This document shows positions 21,263 to 32,764 of a stretch of 64,000 nucleotides of DNA, one piece after another. Every line of letters begins with the position of its first letter. Position 1 is the stretch's first letter. The notes under the pieces are model-generated. The model was not told the DNA's origin, did no database searches, and was given only the letters and a program-made list of their open reading frames with translations. This DNA comes from Halothiobacillaceae bacterium (GTDB taxonomy: Bacteria; Pseudomonadota; Gammaproteobacteria; Halothiobacillales; Halothiobacillaceae): contig SDAY01000001.1 of NCBI GenBank assembly GCA_006212015.1, positions 1-64,000 on the forward strand. The letters are read 5' to 3'. The translations under genes and the position numbers were made by a program.

Positions 21263-23686
21263 ATGCCTGAATCCCACAAGCCCCCCGCCCAGGGGGAGTG
21301 CTTCCATTGCGGACTGCCCGTTCCACCCGGCGCCCACTATTCCGTCGTCATCGACGACCAGCCTCGGGCCATGTGTTGCCCCGGCTGTCAGGCGGTCGCG
21401 CAGGCCATCGTGGATGGCGGCATGTCGGACTATTACCGCTATCGCACGGAGGCCGCGCCCCAGGCGCATGAACTCGTTCCGCGCGAACTGGAAGGCCTGC
21501 GCCTGTACGATCGCGAGGCCTTGCAGCGCAGCTTCGTCACTGCGGACGGCGACCGGCGCGAGGCCGCCCTGATCCTCGAGGGCATCACCTGCGCGGCCTG
21601 CGTCTGGCTCAACGAGAAGCATGTCCGGGCGCTGCCGGGCGTGCTGGCCTTCCATATCAATTACGCGACCAAGCGTGCCCGGGTGCAGTGGGATGCAAGC
21701 CGTGTCCAGTTGAGCGACATCCTGCACGCCATCGCCGCGATCGGTTATCAGGCCCATCCCTTCGATGCGGGGCGGCAGGAGGCCGCGTTCAAGCGCGAGC
21801 GCTCGCAGGCCCTGCGCCGCGTCGGCGTGGCTGGCCTTGGGATGATGCAGGTGATGATGATGGCCATCGCCCTGTATTCCGGTGATTTCCACGGCATGGA
21901 CGAAGGTTTGCGCAGTTTCCTGCGTTGGGCCAGCCTGATCCTCACCCTGCCGGTGATGTTCTACAGCTCGCTGGGGTTCTTCACCTCGGCCTGGCGCGAC
22001 CTGCGCCAGAAGCGCCTGGGCATGGACCTGCCGGTGAGCATCACCCTGGCGCTCACCTTCGGCGCCAGCGCCTGGGCGACGGTGACAAGCAGCGGCGAGG
22101 TCTATTTCGACACCGTCACCATGTTCGCCTTCCTGCTCCTCGGCGGGCGCTATCTGGAAATGATCGCCCGGCACAAGGCGGGCGAGGCGGCCGAGGCGCT
22201 GGTCAAGTTGTTGCCCAATGTCGCGGCGCGCATCGAGGCGGATGGGGTTGAGCAGATGGTCGCGGTCATCGAGCTCCGGCCTGGCGACCATGTCCGCATC
22301 CGTCCGGGAGAGAGCATTCCCGCCGATGGCGTGGTGCTGGAAGGGCACAGCAGCGTGGACGAGTCGCTGCTCACCGGGGAGAGCCTGCCGAGCGGGCGCG
22401 GTCCGGGTGACATGCTGATCGGCGGCGCGGTGAATGTCGAAAGCCCGCTGCTGATGCGGGTCGAGAGGGTCGGCGAGGACACCGTCCTCTCCTCCATCCT
22501 GCGTCTGCTTGATCGCGCCCAGGCGGAAAAGCCGCGCATCGGGCAGCTCGCCGATCGTGCCGCGCACTGGTTCATCGTCGGCCTGCTGCTGGTCAGCGCC
22601 GTCGTGGCGCTGTGGTGGTGGTTCCATGAGCCTGCACGGGCCTTCTGGGTCAGCGTGGCCCTGCTGGCCGTCACCTGTCCCTGCGCGCTGGGCCTTGCGA
22701 CACCTGCCGCACTGACGGCCGCCACCGGCAACCTGACGCGGCTTGGTTTGCTTGTTACACGAGGGCATGCGCTGGAAACCCTGGCGCGTGCCACCCATGT
22801 GGTGTTCGACAAGACGGGCACGCTGACCGAGGGGCGGCTGTCGCTTGCGCGGATCCATCCCCTGGGGGGTGTCGGCGAAGCGGAGGCCCTGAGGCTGGCC
22901 GCCGCCCTGGAGCGCGCGTCGGAGCATCCCGTCGCTCGGGCCATCATGGCGCGGGCGGGCGAGGGCGTTGCGGCCGATGATGTGCATTCGCTCGCAGGTC
23001 AGGGACTTGAAGGCAGCGTGGATGGACGCCGCTATCGCATCGGTGTGGCGGAGTTCGCCGCCGCGCTATCCAGGGCGGCCTTGCCTGGGTCGCCCGAGGC
23101 GGCGGGTACGCTCGTCCTGCTGGCGGGTGAGCATGGCCCCCTGGCGTGGTTCGAGTTCCGCGATGCGCCGCGCGATGAGGCCGCCGGAGTCATCGCCGAC
23201 CTGCGCGGACTGGGGTTGAAGGTCACCCTGCTGAGCGGTGATCGGCGCGAGGAGGCTGAACGTGTTGCAGGCCTTCTCGGGATTTCATCCGCGCATGGCG
23301 GGATGCTGCCGCAAGACAAGCTCGATCACCTGCGCGGGCTTCAGGCCGAAGGCGATGTGGTGGTCATGGTGGGCGACGGGGTGAACGACGCGCCGGTGCT
23401 CGCGGGCGCGCAGACCTCGCTTGCCATGGGGGGCGGCACCCAGCTGGCGCAGGCCACGGCGGACATGATCCTGCTCTCGGAAAACCTGCGCCACATCCCC
23501 GCCGGGGTGCGGGTCGCCCGCAGGACCATGTCCATCATCCGGCAGAACCTTGCATGGGCCCTCGGCTATAACCTGATTGCCGTGCCTGCGGCGGCGGCGG
23601 GCTTCGTGCCGCCGTGGTTGGCGGCGATCGGCATGTCATTAAGTTCGCTTATTGTCGTATTGAATGCGCTGCGGTTGCGCGCGTGA
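21263..23686 (+). CDS. ccoI: Copper-translocating P-type ATPase CcoI/FixI
   Basis: CFHCGLPVP N-terminal domain, GITCAACVW, TCPCALGLATP, FDKTGTLTEG, GDGVNDAPVL. Confidence 0.95.
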   Translation: MPESHKPPAQGECFHCGLPVPPGAHYSVVIDDQPRAMCCPGCQAVAQAIVDGGMSDYYRYRTEAAPQAHELVPRELEGLRLYDREALQRSFVTADGDRREAALILEGITCAACVWLNEKHVRALPGVLAFHINYATKRARVQWDASRVQLSDILHAIAAIGYQAHPFDAGRQEAAFKRERSQALRRVGVAGLGMMQVMMMAIALYSGDFHGMDEGLRSFLRWASLILTLPVMFYSSLGFFTSAWRDLRQKRLGMDLPVSITLALTFGASAWATVTSSGEVYFDTVTMFAFLLLGGRYLEMIARHKAGEAAEALVKLLPNVAARIEADGVEQMVAVIELRPGDHVRIRPGESIPADGVVLEGHSSVDESLLTGESLPSGRGPGDMLIGGAVNVESPLLMRVERVGEDTVLSSILRLLDRAQAEKPRIGQLADRAAHWFIVGLLLVSAVVALWWWFHEPARAFWVSVALLAVTCPCALGLATPAALTAATGNLTRLGLLVTRGHALETLARATHVVFDKTGTLTEGRLSLARIHPLGGVGEAEALRLAAALERASEHPVARAIMARAGEGVAADDVHSLAGQGLEGSVDGRRYRIGVAEFAAALSRAALPGSPEAAGTLVLLAGEHGPLAWFEFRDAPRDEAAGVIADLRGLGLKVTLLSGDRREEAERVAGLLGISSAHGGMLPQDKLDHLRGLQAEGDVVVMVGDGVNDAPVLAGAQTSLAMGGGTQLAQATADMILLSENLRHIPAGVRVARRTMSIIRQNLAWALGYNLIAVPAAAAGFVPPWLAAIGMSLSSLIVVLNALRLRA

Positions 23687-23726
23687 ATGGCGCGGAGTAA
23701 CTTGTTCGAATGAACCGGATGACACC

Positions 23727-23942
23727 GTGGATATTCTGTATTTCCTGATCCCGCTGAGCATGATTGTGATGGGGATCATGATATGGGCCGTGATCTGGAC
23801 CGTGCGTAGCGGCCAGTACGACGATCTTGAAGGGCCCGCGCATCGCATCCTCATGGATGACGATGATCCGCGCATTCCTCATCCGCCCAAGGCCAACGCT
23901 GCTGCTCCGGCTGAACGGCGGAATCCCGAATCAAAAGACTGA
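23727..23942 (+). CDS. ccoS: cbb3 oxidase maturation protein CcoS
   Basis: GTG start; (M)DILYFLIPLSMIVMGIMIWAVIWTVRSGQYDDLEGPAHRILMDDD typical CcoS. Confidence 0.88.
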   Translation: MDILYFLIPLSMIVMGIMIWAVIWTVRSGQYDDLEGPAHRILMDDDDPRIPHPPKANAAAPAERRNPESKD

Positions 23943-23959
23943 CAACAGGAGCTCCCGAC

Positions 23960-24058
23960 ATGGCGCAGTATTTCAACTTCCAGAATTTTGCCCTGACCTT
24001 CATTATCGGGCTGATCGCCTTTTCATGGTTCAGCTTCCTGAGCGTCATCTTTGCCTGA
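23960..24058 (+). CDS. Putative 32-aa single-TM membrane microprotein
   Basis: Complete ATG-TGA frame MAQYFNFQNFALTFIIGLIAFSWFSFLSVIFA with AGGAG upstream; follows ccoS; absent from the ORF track because of its length. Confidence 0.6.
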   Translation: MAQYFNFQNFALTFIIGLIAFSWFSFLSVIFA

Positions 24059-24093
24059 AGCCGGGCTCAAGCCCAGGCAAGCCCTGCAATGAA

Positions 24094-24116
24094 GAAAGGC
24101 CCGCGATGCGGGCCTT
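24094..24116. terminator. Hairpin between convergent cco cluster and rpoH
   Basis: AAGGCCCGC GAT GCGGGCCTT palindrome between converging genes. Confidence 0.6.
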
Positions 24117-24152
24117 ATCTGTTGGCGACGAAGCAGTGACGGCTGCCGGGGT

Positions 24153-25007
<855 letters not shown>

Positions 25008-25039
25008 GGATGGGGCTCCTTGGCGTGATGCGTCTAAAT

Positions 25040-25066
25040 TTAGCACTCGTCGGGTTTGAGTGCTAA
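25040..25066. promoter_or_regulatory. CIRCE element (HrcA operator) upstream of rpoH
   Basis: TTAGCACTC-GTCGGGTTT-GAGTGCTAA: perfect 9-9-9 match to the CIRCE consensus. Confidence 0.92.
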
Positions 25067-25117
25067 CGCAGGCCAAGGTTCCCGTTTCCGTTCGCGGGAA
25101 GAATGACGGTCCGAAGA

Positions 25118-26056
25118 TCAGGTCGGTCGAATGCGGCGGATTTGCAGGGCACTGGCGAGCCAGGCGGCCGTGATGCCGAGTATCACGCCGACGGGGATGA
25201 GCAGGAGCAGCATGTTGGGCAGGGTGTCCTGGATCCCCATGTCCCAGCCATGCCGTGCGGCGGCTTCCACCAGCATGCGCATGGCCAGCATGGATAGCAG
25301 CAGGCTGAGCAGGGTGCCACCAAGCCCCAGCACTGCGCCGCTGTAGAGCAGGGGGCGGCGGATGAAGGCATGGGTCGCGCCGATCAGCTGGAGCAGGCGA
25401 ACCTCGTGCGCGCGTCGCTCGAGCTCGAGCCGGATGGTGTTGCCCATCGTGATCGCGAGCGCCGGGGCGAGGATGGCGAGAAAGATCATGGTCAGCTGTT
25501 CGCCCGCGCTGATCAGGCCCCGCAGGCGCTCCACGGCCTCGGAGTCCATGCGTGCAGTCTCGACCTCGGGCAGGGCGGCAAGATGATCGCGCAGGGCATC
25601 CAGGCCCTTCATGTCGGCGGGATGGATCTCGATGACGGCGGGAAGGGGGTTGTTCTTGATTTCACTCAGCAGGCCGTCAATCGCGTGGGTTTGCGCAAGT
25701 TGTTCCAGGCCCTTCTCGGGGGTGATCAGGCGGGCATCGGCAATGGCCGGGTCGTTCTTGAGCCGGGTCAGCAGTGCCCGGCCTTCGGCCTCGTCGACCG
25801 AGGGCTTGAGGTAGAGCTGGAGCAGGGCGGCTTCATTCGACCAGCCGGCCAGGCCGATGCGCGCGCTGTGCAGGGTGGCGAGCAGGGTCATGGGAATGGT
25901 CAGGCTGGCGGCAATCACCAGCATGCTCAGCAGGCTGCCGAGGGGGCGCCTGGCCAGGCGACGCAGGGCGTCGCGCAGACTCTCGCCATGATGGGTCAGC
26001 CAGGCGCCGAGGCGCACGCTGCCGCTGTGGCCGCGCTGGGCCTGTCGGGCGTCCAT
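25118..26056 (-). CDS. ftsX: Cell division protein FtsX
   Basis: FtsX-like membrane topology; adjacent to ftsE. Confidence 0.93.
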   Translation of the reverse strand: MDARQAQRGHSGSVRLGAWLTHHGESLRDALRRLARRPLGSLLSMLVIAASLTIPMTLLATLHSARIGLAGWSNEAALLQLYLKPSVDEAEGRALLTRLKNDPAIADARLITPEKGLEQLAQTHAIDGLLSEIKNNPLPAVIEIHPADMKGLDALRDHLAALPEVETARMDSEAVERLRGLISAGEQLTMIFLAILAPALAITMGNTIRLELERRAHEVRLLQLIGATHAFIRRPLLYSGAVLGLGGTLLSLLLSMLAMRMLVEAAARHGWDMGIQDTLPNMLLLLIPVGVILGITAAWLASALQIRRIRPT

Positions 26057-26718
26057 CAGGCGTTTTCCAAGTGCATCCGGCCCTCGCGCAGGGTCAGGCG
26101 CGGGGCATCGAACTGGCTGATGAGACCCAGTGCATGGGTGGCGATCAGCATGGTGACCCCGGCGGCATTGAATTCGGTGAAGATGCGCATGATGTCGAGC
26201 GCGAGTTCCGGGTCCAGATTGCCGGTCGGCTCATCCGCCAGGACGATTGAGGGCTTGGCGACCAGGGCCCGCGCGATGTTGACGCGCTGCTGCTCGCCGC
26301 CCGAGAGTTCCATGGGGCGTGCCTTCTCCCGATCGAGCAGGCCGACCTTGTCGAGCGCGGCCCGCACGCGGCGCGCGGTTTCCTCGCGCGGATAGTGCTG
26401 GATGCGCAGGGGCAGGGCGACATTGTCGAATACGCTCAACTCGTCCAGCAGGTTCGGATTCTGGAAGATCAGGCCGATGCGCCGCCGGAACTGCGGTATG
26501 CGCCACGCGGCGAGCCGGCCGATGTCCGTGCCGTTGATCAGCACCTTGCCGCTGGTGGGGCGCTCGATCTGCGGGATCAGCCTGAGCAGGGTGCTCTTGC
26601 CCGCCCCGGAGGGGCCGGTCAGGAAGACCATGCGCCCGGCCGGCAAGCGAAAGCTCACATCCTTCAGGGCCGTCTGGTCATTCGGATAGGCCTTGCTGAC
26701 ACGCTCGAACTGGATCAC
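26056..26718 (-). CDS. ftsE: Cell division ATP-binding protein FtsE
   Basis: Walker [25 protein letters not shown]. Confidence 0.96.
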   Translation of the reverse strand: MIQFERVSKAYPNDQTALKDVSFRLPAGRMVFLTGPSGAGKSTLLRLIPQIERPTSGKVLINGTDIGRLAAWRIPQFRRRIGLIFQNPNLLDELSVFDNVALPLRIQHYPREETARRVRAALDKVGLLDREKARPMELSGGEQQRVNIARALVAKPSIVLADEPTGNLDPELALDIMRIFTEFNAAGVTMLIATHALGLISQFDAPRLTLREGRMHLENA

Positions 26719-26730
26719 GGCGGGCCTCGG

Positions 26731-27921
26731 TCAGGACTCATGGTCGAGCAGTGCGTCGACGAACTCACGCGCAACGAAGGGCCGCAGGTCCTCGGCCTTC
26801 TCGCCCACGCCGATGAAGCGGATGGGCAGCCCCAGCTTGCGGGTGATGGCGAACAGGATGCCGCCCTTGGCGGTGCCATCGAGCTTGGTCACGGCCAGTC
26901 CGGTCACGCCGAGCGCCTGATTGAACTGCACGGCCTGGTTGAGCGCGTTCTGCCCGATGCTCGCGTCCAGCACCAGCAGCACCTCGTGCGGGGCCTCGGG
27001 GTCGAGCTTGGCCAGCACCCGCTTGACCTTCTTGACCTCCTCCATCAAGCCGCCCTGGGTGTGCAGGCGGCCGGCGGTGTCGGCGATCAGCACGTCCATG
27101 CCGCGCGCCCTGGCCGCCTGCAGGGCGTCGAACACCACCCCGGCGGAATCGGCGCCCTGGCCCTGGGCGATCACCGGCACCCCGGTGCGCTCGCCCCAGG
27201 CCTGCAGCTGCTCGACCGCGGCGGCGCGGAAGGTGTCCCCGGCGGCGAGCATGACCTTGTGGCCTTCCCGCGACAGGCGCTGGCCCAGCTTGCCGATGGT
27301 GGTGGTCTTGCCCGCGCCGTTGATGCCGACCACGAGGATCACATGCGGCCTCCTGGTCGTGTCGATGAGCAGCGGCTGTTCGGCGGGCGTGAGCAGGCGC
27401 ACCATGTGCTCGTAGAGGGCCTCAAGCAGGGCCTCGGGGGCCTTCAGTTCCTTGCGGGAGACGCGCCGGGTCAGGTCCGCGATGATCTCCTGCGTGGTCT
27501 CCATGCCCACGTCGGCCAGCAGCAGGCGGGTCTCGATGTCCTCCAGCAGCTCGTCGTCGATCTGCTTCTTGCCGAGCACGAGGCTGGCCAGTCCCTCGGT
27601 CAGGCCTTCGCGGGTGCGCGCGAGCTTGCTGCGCAGGCTGGCCCACAGGCCGGGCGCTTCGGGTTCGGGACGGGCGGGTTCCGAGGGGGCGGGCGCCACG
27701 TCGGGCGGCGGTTCGATCACCGCGACTTCGGTGATGCCCTGTTCGGCCTCGGCCTCGGCGGTCGCGGTCGCGGCGATTTCCCGCTCAAGTTCAGGGGGTA
27801 GCGCGGGCGCCTCGTAGACGGGTTCTTCGACGGCCTGTTGCGGCGCGTTTTCCGCAATTTCGGCCGGCTCGGCCTGGGGGGCGGTGTCTTCGCGTTTGAA
27901 ACGGCGCAGGAAACCAAACAT
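26731..27921 (-). CDS. ftsY: Signal recognition particle receptor FtsY
   Basis: [31 protein letters not shown]. Confidence 0.96.
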   Translation of the reverse strand: MFGFLRRFKREDTAPQAEPAEIAENAPQQAVEEPVYEAPALPPELEREIAATATAEAEAEQGITEVAVIEPPPDVAPAPSEPARPEPEAPGLWASLRSKLARTREGLTEGLASLVLGKKQIDDELLEDIETRLLLADVGMETTQEIIADLTRRVSRKELKAPEALLEALYEHMVRLLTPAEQPLLIDTTRRPHVILVVGINGAGKTTTIGKLGQRLSREGHKVMLAAGDTFRAAAVEQLQAWGERTGVPVIAQGQGADSAGVVFDALQAARARGMDVLIADTAGRLHTQGGLMEEVKKVKRVLAKLDPEAPHEVLLVLDASIGQNALNQAVQFNQALGVTGLAVTKLDGTAKGGILFAITRKLGLPIRFIGVGEKAEDLRPFVAREFVDALLDHES

Positions 27922-28004
27922 GAAATGATCTTGTCGCACGGTGGGATCGATGACCGTATCGTATCATCCACTCACTCATTGATTCGAAGTTTCACGGAGC
28001 CCTC

Positions 28005-29381
28005 ATGTCACGATGGATCATGCTCTGCGCCGGTCTGCTCTGCCTTCAGGCGAGCCAGGCCGCGCCTGTCGTTTCCGAGGAACACTTGCCGAACGGCCTG
28101 CGGATCCTGGTGCAGGAAGACCATCGCGCCCCGGTGGTGACCACCCAGGTCTGGTACAAGGTCGGGTCGAGCGACGAGCCCGGTGGGCTGACCGGCATCT
28201 CCCACATGCTCGAACACATGATGTTCAAGGGCACGAGCAGGCTTCCGCCCGGCAAGTTTTCCGAGATCATCGCCGAGCGGGGCGGGCAGGAGAACGCCTT
28301 CACCAGCCGGGATTACACCGCCTATTTCCAGACCCTGGCGAAGGAGCACCTGGAGGTTTCCTTCCGGCTGGAGGCCGACCGGATGCGCAATCTGTTGTTG
28401 CGCGAGCAGGACTTCGTCAAGGAGGTCGAGGTGGTCAAGGAGGAACGCCGCATGCGCACCGATGACGACCCCAATGCCCGACTTTACGAGCAGTTCCAGG
28501 CCATGGCCTACCTCAATGGCGGCTATCACCATCCGATCATCGGCTGGATGGACGACATTGAGCGCATGAAGGCGAGCGACCTGCGCGACTGGTATCGCGC
28601 CCATTACGCGCCCAACAACGCCACCCTGGTGGTGGTCGGGGATGTGAGGCCCGCCGAAGTGAAGGCCTTGGCGAGCAGGTACTTTGGCCCGCTCAAGCCC
28701 TTCGAGTTTGCCGGGCGCGAGCGTCGCAACGCGCTTGCGCAGGCGGGCGAGCGGCGCATGGTGCTGCGCGCGCCCGCCAAGCTGCCGTCCCTGCTGATGG
28801 GGTATCGCGCGCCCGTGCTGATGGATGACGTGCCGGCATGGGAGCCGTACGCGCTGGAGGTGCTGGCCGGCGTCCTCGATGGCGGCCAGAGTGCCCGCCT
28901 GCAGCAGCGGCTGGTGCGTGAGTCGCGTCTGGCCGGTGAGGTCGGTGCGGGTTACAGCGCGGATAGCCGCCTGAGCGAACTGTTCATGTTCTCCGCCGTG
29001 CCTTCGGAGGGGGTCGCTGTCGACCAGCTCGAACAGGCCCTGCGCCAGGAGGTCGCCCGTCTTCGTGATGAACCGGTCGCTGCCGATGAACTGGCGCGGG
29101 TCAAGGCCCAGGTCATTGCCGCCGAGGTCTACGGGCGCGATTCGGTCTTCTACCAGGCCATGCGTCTCGGGGCGTATGAAACCGTCGGCCTCGGCTGGAA
29201 GCGGCTGGATGAGCTGGTGCCGGGCATCGAGGCGGTGACCGCCGAACAGGTGCAGGCCGTGGTGCGCAAGTACCTGGTCGATGACCGCCTGACGGTGGCG
29301 GTGCTCGACCCCTCGCCACTGGAGCCGGGGCAAGGGATGCCACGCTCGCAAGGCATGGGAGGGGCTCAGCATGTTCGCTAA
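28005..29381 (+). CDS. M16 family zinc metallopeptidase
   Basis: HxxEH-type motif in GISHMLEHMMFKGT; signal peptide. Confidence 0.93.
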   Translation: MSRWIMLCAGLLCLQASQAAPVVSEEHLPNGLRILVQEDHRAPVVTTQVWYKVGSSDEPGGLTGISHMLEHMMFKGTSRLPPGKFSEIIAERGGQENAFTSRDYTAYFQTLAKEHLEVSFRLEADRMRNLLLREQDFVKEVEVVKEERRMRTDDDPNARLYEQFQAMAYLNGGYHHPIIGWMDDIERMKASDLRDWYRAHYAPNNATLVVVGDVRPAEVKALASRYFGPLKPFEFAGRERRNALAQAGERRMVLRAPAKLPSLLMGYRAPVLMDDVPAWEPYALEVLAGVLDGGQSARLQQRLVRESRLAGEVGAGYSADSRLSELFMFSAVPSEGVAVDQLEQALRQEVARLRDEPVAADELARVKAQVIAAEVYGRDSVFYQAMRLGAYETVGLGWKRLDELVPGIEAVTAEQVQAVVRKYLVDDRLTVAVLDPSPLEPGQGMPRSQGMGGAQHVR

Positions 29382-30684
29382 TCTTCTGCGCGGATTGTTT
29401 GCGCTGTTGATCGCAGCCCCGGCCTGGGCCGGTCCGCCGATCCAGCATTGGGAGACCGGCAACGGTGCGCGCGTGCTGTTCGTCGAAGCCCGCGACCTGC
29501 CGATGCTCGATGTGCGGGTGAGCTTCGATGCGGGAAGCGCACGCGATGGCGAGATCCATGGTCTGGCGAGCCTGACCGCGGACCTGCTGGATCAGGGCAT
29601 CGTTCTTGAAGGGGGCGAGAAGGACGCCCAGGCCGTGGCCGAGGCCTTCGAGAACATCGGCGCCCGCTTTGGCGCCTCGGTCACTCAGGATGCCGTCACC
29701 CTCAGTCTGCGCAGCCTGATCGATCCGGCCCGACTGGACCCGGCGCTCGCCACCTTCACTGCGGTGATGGCCCAGCCGCGCCTTGCCGAGGACGACTTCA
29801 CCCGCGAGCGCGAGCGCGTGCTGCTCGGCCTCAAGGCGGGCGAGCAGCAGCCGGGCGAGGTCGCCAGACGTGCGTTCTACAAGGCGCTGTATGGCGCGCA
29901 CCCCTACGCCTTCCCGCCGGAGGGCGAGGCCGACAATGTGAAGGCCATGACGGCGGGTCAGGTGCGCGACTTCCACAAGCGTCACTACGTGGCCGCCGGC
30001 ATGGTCATCGTGCTGGCCGGCGACCTGGGTCGCGAACAGGCGGAAAGGCTGGCCGAGCGCCTCGCCTCCGCCCTGCCCAGGGGCGAGGCGTTGCCGGCCC
30101 TGCCGCCGGTTCCGGAGTTGCGCGAGGGCAAGACCCTCCGCATCCCCTTCCCGTCCACCCAGGCCACCATCATGGCGGGCCAGCCCGGCATGGCGCGCAT
30201 CGACCCGGACTATTTCCCGCTCTACGTCGGCAACCATGTCCTGGGCGGCAGCGGTTTCTCGTCGCGCCTGATGGAGGAGATCCGCGAGAAGCGCGGACTG
30301 GCCTACAGCGTGTACAGCCAGCTCATGCCGATGGCCGTGCCGGGGCCGTTCCTGATGGGCATGCAGACCAGGCTGGATCAGGCCGCGCAGTCCGAGCGGC
30401 TGCTGCGCGAGAATCTGGAGCGCTTCGTCAAGGACGGGCCGACGGAGGCCGAGCTGGACCACGCGAAGAAGAACATCGTCGGCGGCTTCCCGCTACGGCT
30501 GGACAGTAACAAGGACATTGCCGATTGGCTGTCGGTCATGGGCGTCTACCGTCTGCCGCTGGATTTCCTCGACCGTTATCCCGAACAGGTCAAGGCCACC
30601 AGCGTGGCGAGCATCCGCGATGCGTGGCAGCGCCGCATCCATCCCGACCGGCTCGTCATGGTGATCGTGGGTGGCAAGGAATAG
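29371..30684 (+). CDS. M16 family peptidase (second subunit-like)
   Basis: M16 fold sequence lacking the HxxEH site (GLASLTADLLDQG); overlaps the upstream M16 gene. Confidence 0.9.
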   Translation: MFANLLRGLFALLIAAPAWAGPPIQHWETGNGARVLFVEARDLPMLDVRVSFDAGSARDGEIHGLASLTADLLDQGIVLEGGEKDAQAVAEAFENIGARFGASVTQDAVTLSLRSLIDPARLDPALATFTAVMAQPRLAEDDFTRERERVLLGLKAGEQQPGEVARRAFYKALYGAHPYAFPPEGEADNVKAMTAGQVRDFHKRHYVAAGMVIVLAGDLGREQAERLAERLASALPRGEALPALPPVPELREGKTLRIPFPSTQATIMAGQPGMARIDPDYFPLYVGNHVLGGSGFSSRLMEEIREKRGLAYSVYSQLMPMAVPGPFLMGMQTRLDQAAQSERLLRENLERFVKDGPTEAELDHAKKNIVGGFPLRLDSNKDIADWLSVMGVYRLPLDFLDRYPEQVKATSVASIRDAWQRRIHPDRLVMVIVGGKE

Positions 30685-31246
30685 TCACACGGTCAGGGTC
30701 ATCGGCGGCGAGCACAGGCGCCGCCCGCTCAAGGTGCTCGACCGTCCCGGCCTGCGCCCGACGCCCGACCGGGTGCGCGAGACCCTGTTCAACTGGCTGG
30801 CCGCCGTGACGCCCGGCGCGCGGGCGCTCGACCTGTTCGCCGGCAGCGGCGTGCTGGGGCTGGAGGCCCTCTCGCGCGGCGCGGCCTGGTGCGATCTGGT
30901 GGAAAAGGACGGCGGCGCGGCGCGGCTGATCGGCGACAACCTGGACATGCTGCGACTTGCCGAGCGGGCAAGGGTGCATCACGCCGATGCCCTGGCCTTC
31001 CTGCGCAAGCCGCCCGCCCGGCCCTACGACCTGGCCTTCCTGGATCCGCCCTATGCCAGCGACCTGCTCGGCAAGGCGCTGGCCGTGCTGGCCGAACCGG
31101 GCTGGCTGGCGCCGGAGGCGCGCATCTACGTCGAGCTGCCCTCGCGTCAGGGCGCGCCCGTCGTGCCGGACGGCTGGGTCCTGCTCAGGCAGGGGGAGGC
31201 GGGCGAGGTGGGATACTATCTGTTCGAGATTTCCAGCACAGACTGA
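30671..31246 (+). CDS. rsmD: 16S rRNA (guanine966-N2)-methyltransferase RsmD
   Basis: [37 protein letters not shown]. Confidence 0.94.
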   Translation: MARNSHTVRVIGGEHRRRPLKVLDRPGLRPTPDRVRETLFNWLAAVTPGARALDLFAGSGVLGLEALSRGAAWCDLVEKDGGAARLIGDNLDMLRLAERARVHHADALAFLRKPPARPYDLAFLDPPYASDLLGKALAVLAEPGWLAPEARIYVELPSRQGAPVVPDGWVLLRQGEAGEVGYYLFEISSTD

Positions 31247-31728
31247 TGCCCATGCCCGTCGCCATCTACCCCGGCACCTTCGACCCCATCACCCACGGCC
31301 ACATCGACGTGATCCGTCGCGCGGCATCCCTGTTCGACGCGATCGTGGTCGGGGTGGCCGGCAGCAGCACCAAGGCCCCGGTGTTCAGCCTGGAGGAGCG
31401 CACCGCGATGGCCCGCGAGTCGCTGGCCGGCATTTCCGGCGTGCGTGTCGAGCCCTTCACCGGCCTGCTGGTCGATTTCGCGCATGCGGTGGGCGCGCGG
31501 GTGGTGGTTCGCGGTCTGCGCGCGGTGTCCGATTTCGAGTACGAGATGCAGCTCGCCTCCATCAACCGGCGGCTGGACGCCTCGCTCGAGACCGTGTTCC
31601 TGACCCCGGCGGAGAATTACAGCTTCCTTGCCTCCACCCTGGTGCGCGAGATCGCCCGCCTGGGCGGCGACGCGTCCCCCTTCGTGCCGCCCAACGTGGT
31701 GGCTGCGCTCAAGGCCAAGTTTGGCTAA
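31246..31728 (+). CDS. coaD: Phosphopantetheine adenylyltransferase
   Basis: [21 protein letters not shown]; start internal to the 30889..31728 ORF. Confidence 0.96.
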   Translation: MPMPVAIYPGTFDPITHGHIDVIRRAASLFDAIVVGVAGSSTKAPVFSLEERTAMARESLAGISGVRVEPFTGLLVDFAHAVGARVVVRGLRAVSDFEYEMQLASINRRLDASLETVFLTPAENYSFLASTLVREIARLGGDASPFVPPNVVAALKAKFG

Positions 31729-31752
31729 CATTCGCGCAATGTGTTTATTTGA

Positions 31753-32013
<261 letters not shown>

Positions 32014-32091
32014 TGCCGGCGCTTGAGACTTGTGCTCAAATCCGACTAGACTGATCGGGCTTTCATTCCACTTCATTTCAGGAGAACGACC

Positions 32092-32697
32092 ATGGGCGTA
32101 CTCGTAGGCCGTCAGGCCCCCAACTTCACCGCCGCCGCCGTGCTGGGCAACGGCCAGATCGTCGATGACTACCGCCTGGACTCCGCCATCAAGGGCAAGT
32201 ACGCGGTCATCTTCTTCTATCCGCTGGACTTCACCTTCGTGTGCCCGTCCGAGCTGATCGCCTTCGATCACCGCATCGAGGAGTTCAATAAGCGCAACGT
32301 GGAAGTGATCGGCGTCTCCATCGACTCCCATTTCACCCACAACGCCTGGCGCAACACCCCGATCGACAAGGGCGGCATCGGCCCGGTCCGCTACACCCTG
32401 GTCGCCGACATGAACCACGCCATCTGCAAGGCCTTCGACGTGGAAACCCCGGACGGCAACGTGGCCTACCGCGGCTCCTTCCTGATCGACAAGGCAGGCG
32501 TCGTGCGCCACCAGGTGGTCAACGACCTGCCGCTGGGCCGCAACATCGACGAGATGATCCGCATGATCGACGCCCTGCAGTTCACCGAGCAGCATGGCGA
32601 AGTGTGCCCGGCGGGCTGGAAGGAAGGCGACAAGGGCATGAAGGCCGACCCGAAGGGTGTGGCCGAATACCTGGCCAGCGAGGCCGGCAAGCTCTGA
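32092..32697 (+). CDS. 2-Cys peroxiredoxin (AhpC/TSA family)
   Basis: DFTFVCPSELIAF peroxidatic Cys motif; GEVCPAGW resolving Cys. Confidence 0.95.
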   Translation: MGVLVGRQAPNFTAAAVLGNGQIVDDYRLDSAIKGKYAVIFFYPLDFTFVCPSELIAFDHRIEEFNKRNVEVIGVSIDSHFTHNAWRNTPIDKGGIGPVRYTLVADMNHAICKAFDVETPDGNVAYRGSFLIDKAGVVRHQVVNDLPLGRNIDEMIRMIDALQFTEQHGEVCPAGWKEGDKGMKADPKGVAEYLASEAGKL

Positions 32698-32733
32698 TCC
32701 TGACGGCGGCCGTGGCCGCCGGAGGGTTCCTGG

Positions 32734-32764
32734 AAAGCGCGGCAAGTCCGCGCTTTCTTGTTGT
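32734..32764 (+). terminator. Intrinsic terminator after the peroxiredoxin gene
   Basis: AAAGCGCGGcaagtCCGCGCTTT followed by CTTGTTGTTT. Confidence 0.75.

Noticed and set aside
20423-22987. 854-aa minus-strand ORF opposite fixH-ccoI
   Set aside because: Antisense to clear cco genes; composition artefact
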